Source: Piromyces finnis (taxonomy: Eukaryota; Neocallimastigomycota; Neocallimastigomycetes; Neocallimastigales; Neocallimastigaceae). Taken from it: a stretch of 64,000 nucleotides of DNA. The position numbers were made by a program, and so were the translations under genes. Shown one piece after another: positions 55,241 through 64,000 of the stretch. The stretch is taken from contig MCFH01000003.1 of assembly GCA_002104945.1 (NCBI GenBank), positions 620,001 to 684,000 on the forward strand. The letters run 5' to 3'. The stretch's first letter is position 1. Every line of letters starts with the position of its first letter. The notes below the pieces were generated by a model, which had not been told where the DNA came from, did no database searches, and saw only the letters and a list, made by a program, of their open reading frames with translations.

Positions 55241-58200
55241 CTTGAATGAATTTAATGTATATAAATAATTTATACAATAAAAATTTTGTGAAATTTTTAA
55301 TTTTTTGTGGAAATCTTCTTATTTATATGGGTCATAATTTTTTAATTTTAATGATTTGTTCAAATTTTTTTCTAAAACTATAATATATTACAATATATTT
55401 AATTATATTACTTAATAAAATTATATAAAATATTAACCAATCATATTCATGGATATATTTGATATTACAAATTTTCATTATAATAAAAAAAAATATTTTT
55501 TTATTCAATCAAATTCATAATTTTATTTATAGTAATATATAATTATATATAATATAGATATATAAATAAATATATTTTCGATTATTATTAATTTATTAAT
55601 TATAATAAAAAAATTTAAAATTTGCAAAAAAAAAAAAAAAATTTTGAATAATGTTTGGTTATTTTTTAGGCTATTTTGTGGTTTGTGATGCCTTGAGTAA
55701 AAGTAATTGTTTTTATTATTGTGAAAGTGAAATAGTGTGAACTTTTAATTTTTATTATTTAAAATATAAATAAATGGTTCATTAATTAATTAAATGAATA
55801 AATAGTAAATTATTAAATAAATAATTTATTAAGTAAATAAATGAATAAATAATAAATTATTAAATAAATGTATTATTAATTAATTAAATGAATATATATA
55901 AGTTGAAATAAAAAAAAAAGTTTGTTATTAGTATTGCTATTTAATATGGATAATGTTAATTTTAACCGAATATTACACTTTTTTGTTTTTAAAATAAGAT
56001 ATTTTTTATTTTTGTCGAGGCTTTTTTCAACCAAAATGTACCTTATCGGATCAATAACAAAAAAAAATTAATAAATTTTAATGTATATAAAAAAAGCATA
56101 ATTAAATTTATGTGTTATGATTTTTTTTTAATAAATTATGACATGTGGATGATAAAAATTTAATTATGAATTTTAATGTAGCAACATGTTTTTTTTAAAA
56201 AAGAATATTAAAATTATGACAATATTATTAATAAAAAATATTATTATCCTTATTATTTTAGTAATGTTGGTGTAAAAGATATATGGAATTTTGAAACAAT
56301 CTTTAAATAATACATTTCTTTTATCAATTAAATATATTGATTCTATAAGGAATAGATGTGATTTAAAAAATGATCAATATCAATATATATGTATATTCAA
56401 ATAATTTCTTTTTTCGTATATTTAATATAATAATTATTAATGGTATAATATAAAAAAATAATAAATATACAAACATAAATAATAACATCATTAGTTTACT
56501 TTTTTAATAATAATAAATACTTTAGGATTATTATTCTTTCTTTCTTTTTTTTTTTTTTTCTTTTTAATCTTTAACACTTTTTATACTAGTGTATTTAAAT
56601 AAAATATAAGAAATAAAAATTGATGGGTTAGGGATTACTGTAGATTAATTAATATAAAAAATTTATTTTTTAAAATGTACCATTTCAAACTTCAATTAAA
56701 ATAATTTAGTTTGCGTTTAAGAATAATTATCAGAAAGGTTTTAATTTCCTCATATAGTGTAATAATATAACATTGTTTAGCTTTAGATTACTTATGAAAG
56801 AAAAAGTAATAAATATTTCAACTTTTTCAAAAAATGTCATTTTTTATTGATATGATGTAAAGTATTAGAATTACATTTTATTATATGCTATACCTATACT
56901 TTTTTTCTTTATTTAAATACTAAAAAATTTTTACAGTATTTAATCTTTTGTTTTGTGTAATTACCAGTTATAAAACAAAGGATTTCAATATAATTATACA
57001 ATTTTTATTGATATTCAACAGTGTAATTGATGAGAAATAAAAAGGATTATATAACACCTTATTCTATGTAATATATTTTCATTAATATTTAATTATTTCG
57101 GTAATTAATTATGTAATAGTTGTATTTTAGGTATACATAATACTTTTTATTTTTATATCATTATTATATTATTATATTTTATAATTTTTCTTTTTTCTTT
57201 TCATTTTTTTCTTTCTTTAAATGAAGAAGGATTTAAGTTGAACCATTTCTTATTTCTAATTTTGGTAGTTCCTGGCCAATAATAAAGTTACACAAGTAAG
57301 TTAATATTGTTTTTTTAAATTTGTTTTTTTATGAAAATTAATAAAGTTTATTGCTATTTTTTTAAAAAATTATATTTAATATGTAAATAATAATTAAATA
57401 GAAACTATTGATGATTATATAAAATGAATATAAACATAATATATAAAACTTTAAACTAGTTTATTTTAATTATGGACAAAATAAATATAATTTTTCATTA
57501 CTTTTTATTATTTATTTTCTATATAATAGACAAAAAATATTAATATGGTTTACTTTTTATTATTCCTTTTCTATATACTTTATTATTATTATTGTAGTAA
57601 TTATCATTTGATATAAAGTTATTAATATTATTAATATTGTCACTTTTTAGGTAAAACTTCTTTTTTAATTTTTTTGTTTCCCATCTTGAAAGATATTGAT
57701 ATGAAATTAATATGTCTAGCTACATATTAGCCAATATTTAAAATAATTTTTATTATTTAAAATATTCAATTTCATCTTTAGAAATTTATATATAATATTT
57801 CATAATAATAATATAATAATTGATATATATTATAATACATTATTTATATATTAGTTATAGAATTCATGTACATATTTCATTATATTCTTAAATATTAATA
57901 TTATATATTAGTATTAATTTTATTGTAATACTTATTTGTATTACATTACCTTTCCTTATATAGTAATATTTCATATAAAATGTAAAATATATTATACTAT
58001 ATCCTATTTAATTATTATTCATATATTATGAATACATTACATTATATAATTGATATTCAATTATATTATAGGAATTTTATAATATAAAAATATTCATGTA
58101 AAAAATAATTAATAATTAGAAAGGGAAGAGCTTTAATAATTAATAAGAAAATATTATAAGTGAAATTATTAATAAGAGAGAAGTTAATAGTAATAAAATA

Positions 58201-58738
58201 TTTTTCACCTAATATAATAAATTATAAATAAACTAATATTAAATTACTACAACATAAAAGAAACTTATATCAATATATTATTCACATGACTTTTTAATAG
58301 GTACAAGATGTAGATGTAATTTTTATATATTATTTTTTCATATCTGTATACATTTTCAATATAAATTTGTAGTATATTACATTATAAATATTTACATATA
58401 AAACAGTTTTAGCCAATAGAAATCAATGTTTCACAGAATTACAAATTGAACAAGTTTTATTAATATATTGAATTTAACCCATAGATAATATATAATGAAT
58501 AATTAATGGATACAAAAATTTAATATAATGAACATATAAATTATATTATGTTTAATATATATTAATAATATATAAAATGAAAATAAATTAAAACAAAAAA
58601 AGAAATTGTTTGTAACACTTGAAAAAGTATAAATAATATAAAAAAAAATTTATATTTAAATGATTTTTACTGATTTTAAAGTTTTAAACAAAAATATTAA
58701 AATTTGTAAATTTTGAAAATAAAAAAGAAAGGAAAATA

Positions 58739-58774
<36 letters not shown>

Positions 58775-59602
58775 AAAATTTTGTTTATAATTATTAAACA
58801 TTGTTGAACGACGTATCAAAAAATTACAAAAAAAAAAAAAAAAAAAAAAAAAGGAATTATAACAAATATAAATATCTATATCAGATGATATTTATTAAAT
58901 ACATTTATGAATATATATAGAAAAGTAGTAAATTAATTTATTTATAAAATGAAATTATGCGATGAAAATAAAAAAACCAATATATTTTTCATAATCTATA
59001 ATTCTTTTTCTTTTATAGTAATTTTTAATTGAGTGTAATTAAGGCTAAAGAAAAAAAAAAAGATAAATTTAAATTTAGTCTATTGAGTTGGAAAAAATAA
59101 CAGCATGTTAATAATAATTTGTTTTTTTTTTAAATAAAATAATTAAAAATAATTAAAAATTGCACACAAAATTAAATAATAATAGAAAACCAATTTTATG
59201 ATTAAAAATAAAAATCATATATAATATATTAAAAAATTAAAAAAAAAAAGACAAAACAAAACAAAGTAAAAAAACTTGATATTCACTAATTTTAATTTAA
59301 GGCAATATTAATGCCATTTTAATGATAATTAATGTTAATATATATACATAATAAATAAATAAATAACTAAATAATAATAATAATAATAATAAAACACATA
59401 TAAAATAACTTTTTAATAATAAATGTTATTATATAAACAACAACAACAATAAAAAATACTAATTTAATACATTAATAAATAATAAGTAAACAAGTAAATA
59501 AAAGAATAAATTTAATATAAAATTATTTTTTAAAAAAAAAAGGTATTCTATTTTTGTCAAGAAAGTAATATATATTGAATTAAGAAAACATAATAAGTAT
59601 TA
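55241..59602. other. 4.4-kb A/T-rich region without a supportable gene
   Basis: Both strands lack any coding stretch I can support. Contains homopolymers (A runs at about 58743-58771 and 58830-58851) and TA repeats. It includes the 5' flanks of the divergent reductoisomerase and RGS genes. Confidence 0.65.
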
Positions 59603-61261
59603 ATGGACGACTATCAAAAAGATTTGAATGAAATTAATATTAATGGTGCTAAATATTATAACTTTAATGCTACCTATGAGGGTACTTTTTGGTATTTTTT
59701 GCATACAAAAACACCTAGTGGAAGAATTTATATAATATTAAATTTTATATGCTTATTGTATTATCTAATACCATTAGTATGGATTATAAAATATAGAAAT
59801 TGGTATGTATTTAGGCAGAGAAATTTTATATTAACATTTATTGGTGGAATTGCAAACTATGTATGCACTGCATCAAATTCATTAACACAGATTTTGATGA
59901 TGCCATGTTCATTTACATATTATTCGGCAACTGTTGCAACTTCAATCATGCAAATTTGCTATGTTTTTCGTGCTTTTAGATTGATTCTTTTATACAAGTT
60001 AAATATCTTTAAAGTTACAATTCTTGATCAAAATAAATTTATTAAAAATTCAAAAGAAGGTACTTTGATTGAACCTAATATCTATTATAAATCAATTTAT
60101 AAATTGGTAAATAAAAGATTGGCATGGATTGTAATTCCAACTATAGAAATAATAATAGCAATAATAGCTATAGCTTTACATGTTAATGCATATTTAAAAC
60201 ATGGTCCAATTTGTGGCTTTACTCCCGTAGATATTAATATGAGAATTAATAGTGAAATTCATGGTAATGCATTTATCAACAAATATAATATAACTGATTT
60301 TTCTAAAGTACCGGATCAAGTAAGTACTTTTAGAGATATGAGACCAATGTTTCGTCTATCAGAGTATCTTACAATATTATTCATCTTAGTTTGTATTGTA
60401 ATATCAGTTATATTTGCTTCTACAAAAATCAAGGATGGTCAGAAGTTTGGTATTAAATTTGATTGTTTTAGTAGTGCAATTATTAGTATATTAATTGGTG
60501 TAGTATATTTCTATTTTAAAATTCAAATGGGTGATATAGTAAAATCAAATGTTGATGAAAAAAAAGATTTGAATTTATTTACAATGCATCAAATTTTCTT
60601 ACGAACTAAAAAAGGAATTATATTCTTTGTTATTATAGGTCTTTATATTCAACTCACATCAGTTATAATACCGTTAATTCAGTGTGTTTTAACAGAACGT
60701 GCAAATAAGGCTTATGAAAATGTACCAATCAATGAATTACAATATTTCTATAAGGTTTTACAGCAACCTGAATTAGTAGAAGAATTAAAAGCAATTGCTA
60801 TACAAGAATTTTCCGTAGAAAATATTTTATTTTGGGAAAATTATAGTCTTTTACATAAACTTATTATACGTGTAACAAAACATCATAAAGAAGTAGGTGG
60901 AAGCATAGATAATTATGATATGTTTTCTTTACAAGATATTATGTATAGTGAGAATTCTACTTCTTCTTCTTCAAATCGTTCGGAAGGAACATATGATCCA
61001 AATTATCCTTTATTACCTCAACTTGTTCCATATTTCAATTCGTTCTATTATACCTTTATTGATATTGATGGTCCAGCGGCTGTTAATATTACTGCAAGTA
61101 CAATTACAAGAATTAATTATGAATTGAATACTGACCCAACAGTTGGTATATTCGATGAAGCATTAAGTGAAGTTATAGAAATAATGTTCTTTTCAATCTA
61201 TCCTATCTTTTTAAGTCAAAATAGAAAACAAATTGGTGAATTATATGAAAAACAACTGTAA
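59603..61261 (+). CDS. Seven-transmembrane protein with C-terminal RGS domain
   Basis: 552 aa, intronless. Hydrophobic segments at about 42-62, 75-95, 102-130, 173-198, 254-273, 288-306 and 339-364 give seven membrane spans. A luminal/extracellular loop of ~50 residues between spans 4 and 5 includes a Cys (HGPICGFTPVD). After the last span comes PINELQYFYKVLQQPELVEELKAIA-type sequence, then FSVENILFWENY (the RGS signature), a Ser-rich insert (STSSSSNRSEG) and a C-terminal RGS half (YFNSFYYTFIDIDGPAAVNI, DEALSEVIEIMF). RGS domains speed GTP hydrolysis by G-alpha subunits. The 7TM-RGS arrangement is known from plant RGS1 and some early-diverging fungi. It probably acts at the plasma membrane as a receptor-coupled GTPase accelerator; the ligand is unknown. 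Confidence 0.88.
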   Translation: MDDYQKDLNEININGAKYYNFNATYEGTFWYFLHTKTPSGRIYIILNFICLLYYLIPLVWIIKYRNWYVFRQRNFILTFIGGIANYVCTASNSLTQILMMPCSFTYYSATVATSIMQICYVFRAFRLILLYKLNIFKVTILDQNKFIKNSKEGTLIEPNIYYKSIYKLVNKRLAWIVIPTIEIIIAIIAIALHVNAYLKHGPICGFTPVDINMRINSEIHGNAFINKYNITDFSKVPDQVSTFRDMRPMFRLSEYLTILFILVCIVISVIFASTKIKDGQKFGIKFDCFSSAIISILIGVVYFYFKIQMGDIVKSNVDEKKDLNLFTMHQIFLRTKKGIIFFVIIGLYIQLTSVIIPLIQCVLTERANKAYENVPINELQYFYKVLQQPELVEELKAIAIQEFSVENILFWENYSLLHKLIIRVTKHHKEVGGSIDNYDMFSLQDIMYSENSTSSSSNRSEGTYDPNYPLLPQLVPYFNSFYYTFIDIDGPAAVNITASTITRINYELNTDPTVGIFDEALSEVIEIMFFSIYPIFLSQNRKQIGELYEKQL

Positions 61262-61479
61262 TAAACCTTTGTGGTTTTCAAAAAATTTCATACATATATA
61301 TATATAAAATCCAAAAATAAATATTCTTTTTTTTTTTTTTTCTTTTTTATTATAACAAATACCCTATCATTTAATAATTTTTTTTACCTATATTAAAAAA
61401 ATAAGAAGGAAAGAACAAAGAAAAAAGAATATTAGAAATTAATTAATTCTATATATATATATATAAATGTAATATTCAT

Positions 61480-61514
<35 letters not shown>

Positions 61515-62096
61515 TAAAAGAAAAATATATACTTTTTATTTTATTTTATTTTATAGTTTTTTTTTTTTTTTTTTTTTTTTTTTCATTTTTTTCATTAGAG
61601 TAGTTGTAATAAATTAAGTAGTTTATCATTAAAAACTTTACAATCCATCATAATCTTTCTTTATTATAATATTTTTAATTCATTATAATAATTTTTTTCA
61701 TAAATAAAATAAAATAAAATAAAAATGTAAAAATAAAAACAGAAAAACAAATAAAAAATCAATATTTAAATTGTATATTGTGTAAAAGTCTTTTATATTT
61801 ATGTAATTATCATATACACATAAAGAATAAAATATATATAGTTCAAATTGATTTGCAAAACTTTTTCCTTATTTTCTTTGATTAAAAGTGTATTCAAATG
61901 TTTGGTTAGGTTAATTTTATTTTTTTTTTATTTTAATTAATATAATATTTTTTTTAATTAATTTAAATGTAATAATTCTTATTTAAAAAAGGAAATTATA
62001 AATAAAAAAAAAAAATAAGAAAAATAAATAAGGGTGAAATATATAAAAGGAATTTGTTTTTATTTTTCTTTAAATAGATATATATATATAAATAAT
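61262..62096. other. A/T-rich intergenic region
   Basis: No gene. Long T runs at about 61481-61509 and 61558-61583. Confidence 0.7.
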
Positions 62097-64000
62097 ATGT
62101 TGAGGCAACCATTACAACAAAATGTAGTTTTTAATATTCAACCACCACAACTACAAGAGCAACCAATTCAACCACAAATAAATATTAGTCGAGAACAAGA
62201 AACACCCGAAATTATACAAAATAAATTAGATAGTATACTGGAACAGTCACCTAATTCTATACGAAAATATTTGAAAAAACGAAATATTGATTTGGCTACA
62301 ATAAATTTAAATAGAAATCCTTTAATAAAAGGGATACAGGAAGAGTATCCTATAGAGAAATTACATTCACTTTTGAAAAACTTTTCATCATTTAAAAATA
62401 AAAAGCAGATAACAAAAACAGACATTGAAATAATAAAGTACGAAATTGAATTAAATAAAAAAATAAATTGTATACTAAGTACAAATCAACTAGAAGACTT
62501 GAAACAATTTTTAGAAAAAGAAAGTATAAATTTAAATTTTTTTAGAAATGATAATAATCCATTAATTTATGCTATTAAAAATGGAATTTCATTTAAACTC
62601 ATTGACTATCTTTTACAACATAATGTAAATATAAATTTTCATTTATGGAATGGAAGTACTCCACTAACAGAAGCTGCTATTACTAATAACAAAAAAGTTT
62701 TTAATTTATTGTTAAAAAAGGGTGCAAATGTAAATCATTTAAATTACGCAAAGGAAACACCACTAATATATCTTGTAAAACAAGGTGCCCTCACAAAATA
62801 TTATCTTTCTAAATTTTTAGAATATAACATTAATATAGACCATAGGGATAAAAATTATAATGCTGTACTTATGTACCTTACTAAATATAAAAAGGAAGGA
62901 TTAATGAAAGAATTACTTTATAAAATTGTTTTTAAAAATGCTCTTATCATTAGCCTCATTCAATTAGGTAAAAATAATATCAACATTAGTAATGAACAAT
63001 TAATAAATTTGATAGAGAATGGTCATTCTAGTTTTGATATTGATATTGTTGATGATAATCTCAACACTCCCTTAATGTTTGCATGTCAAGAAGGACACTA
63101 TAATATTGCGGATATTCTCATTCGTTTTAAAGCAGATGTTAATCGGGATAATATTGTTAATAATCGTCCGTTATTTTTTGCTTGTTCAAATAATAATTAT
63201 CAAATGGCAAAGCTTTTATTAGACACTTCCAAGGTGCAAATGAATCATAGAAATAAAAATGGAGATACAGAATTAGCGGTTGCTAGTGTAAATGATAATC
63301 CTCAATTAATAGAATTATTAATTGAACATCAATCGGATGTAAACTATATGAACAATAAAGGTCATTATCCTATTCATATTGCAACAATAAATAATAAATT
63401 AAACACCTTAAAAACGTTGTATCAACACGGTTCAGATATTCATTCTGACAATATTATTGGTAATCAATGCTTTGCTTTAGCATGTATTAATAGTTATGTG
63501 GAAATAATGGATTATTTATTAACTCTTAATGCTGATTATAATCATACAAATTATAATGGTGATAGTGCACTTCACCAATGCTGTATTCTACAAAAACAAG
63601 ATATGATTAATTATATTTTAGCTTTAGAAAATGTTAATATTGATATTCCAAATAGTTTTGGTTTTACCCCTTTCCTTATTGCCTGCAAAAAGAATAATCT
63701 TGATATGATAAAATCTTTTTTAAATCATAAAAAAGTGTCAGAAATAAATATAGATATTAAGAGTAACAGTGGTGATTTTCCCCTTTTTTATGCCACACAT
63801 TATAAGAATCTAGAATTAATTGAGATTTTATTAGAACAAAATGCAGATATGTATAATGAAAAAGATACAGATAAGTTAAATTGTTATACATCCTTTTTTA
63901 TGGCTTGTTCCTATTTTGGTAGTGTTGAAGTGCTTCAACTCTTTTTAGATCATGGTGTAGATGTTAATCGTGCAAATTCAGTTGGTCTTTATCCTCTTGG
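62097..64000 (+). CDS. Ankyrin-repeat protein (3' end beyond window)
   Basis: ATG at 62097-62099; the frame appears open to the window end (634 codons), so the protein is cut. The Gln/Pro-rich N-terminus (about 30 residues) is followed by a ~120-residue helical region, then ankyrin repeats from about residue 155 to the end. Examples: NPLIYAIKNGISFKLIDYLL, GSTPLTEAAITNNKKVFNLL, NTPLMFACQEGHYNIADILI, GHYPIHIATINNKLNTLKTL, GFTPFLIACKKNNLDMIKSF, at a period of about 33-35 residues. About a dozen repeats are visible. Ankyrin arrays bind protein partners; no catalytic or membrane domain is seen in this part, so function is not assignable. No convincing intron was found. Confidence 0.88.
   Translation, partial: MLRQPLQQNVVFNIQPPQLQEQPIQPQINISREQETPEIIQNKLDSILEQSPNSIRKYLKKRNIDLATINLNRNPLIKGIQEEYPIEKLHSLLKNFSSFKNKKQITKTDIEIIKYEIELNKKINCILSTNQLEDLKQFLEKESINLNFFRNDNNPLIYAIKNGISFKLIDYLLQHNVNINFHLWNGSTPLTEAAITNNKKVFNLLLKKGANVNHLNYAKETPLIYLVKQGALTKYYLSKFLEYNINIDHRDKNYNAVLMYLTKYKKEGLMKELLYKIVFKNALIISLIQLGKNNINISNEQLINLIENGHSSFDIDIVDDNLNTPLMFACQEGHYNIADILIRFKADVNRDNIVNNRPLFFACSNNNYQMAKLLLDTSKVQMNHRNKNGDTELAVASVNDNPQLIELLIEHQSDVNYMNNKGHYPIHIATINNKLNTLKTLYQHGSDIHSDNIIGNQCFALACINSYVEIMDYLLTLNADYNHTNYNGDSALHQCCILQKQDMINYILALENVNIDIPNSFGFTPFLIACKKNNLDMIKSFLNHKKVSEINIDIKSNSGDFPLFYATHYKNLELIEILLEQNADMYNEKDTDKLNCYTSFFMACSYFGSVEVLQLFLDHGVDVNRANSVGLYPL

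Overview
The window is nuclear DNA from an extremely A+T-rich eukaryote. Intergenic DNA is almost pure A/T, with homopolymers and (ATT)n, (TTTA)n and (TA)n arrays. Introns are short and GT-AG (donors GTAAGT or GTAAAT, acceptors AAAG or TTAG). Proteins carry long Asn/Asp/Lys-rich tracts. These traits, fungal-type genes (MON2, ILV5-type ketol-acid reductoisomerase, PKA catalytic subunit, NTH1) and a reductoisomerase without mitochondrial presequence fit an anaerobic gut fungus (Neocallimastigomycota). That placement is inference; no marker gene such as rRNA is present.

Layout. 1-11605 (minus strand): tandem cluster of four paralogues with a type II signal anchor and asparagine/acidic linker. 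One is a partial GT17 glycosyltransferase cut by the window edge, one an acidic-repeat protein with no catalytic domain, one an intact 988-aa GT17 enzyme, and one a broken GT17 copy (one frameshift, two in-frame TGA codons). 12787-14017 (minus): two-exon conserved protein. 14902-22509 (minus): MON2, reconstructed here as 16 exons giving 1697 aa, with one intron built almost wholly of an ATT triplet array. 24061-25899 (minus): PKA catalytic subunit, three exons, the last only 9 nt. 28807-30136 (minus): endonuclease III, four exons. 31263-33436 (plus): unrecognised six-exon gene. 33707-36421 (plus): WD40-family protein, ten exons. 37416-39311 (plus): Asn-rich membrane-associated protein. 40139-41101 (minus): CobW-type G3E GTPase, probably of bacterial ancestry. 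41102-46620: mostly empty A/T DNA. 46626-53570: LINE retrotransposon locus with one 1507-aa single-ORF element and two 5'-truncated copies, one bounded by clear target-site duplications. 53699-53770 (minus): tRNA-Ala(UGC). 54185-55240 (minus): ketol-acid reductoisomerase. 59603-61261 (plus): seven-transmembrane receptor fused to an RGS domain. 62097-64000 (plus, runs off the edge): ankyrin-repeat protein.

Most genes are independent housekeeping or signalling units. The PKA catalytic subunit and the 7TM-RGS protein both belong to G-protein/cAMP signalling, but nothing in their layout ties them together. The GT17 cluster is the clearest locally evolving system: duplicated secretory-pathway enzymes that gain, exchange and lose low-complexity modules and catalytic domains. 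All exon models were built by eye from splice signals, reading phase and family similarity; agreement of phase at every junction is their main support.
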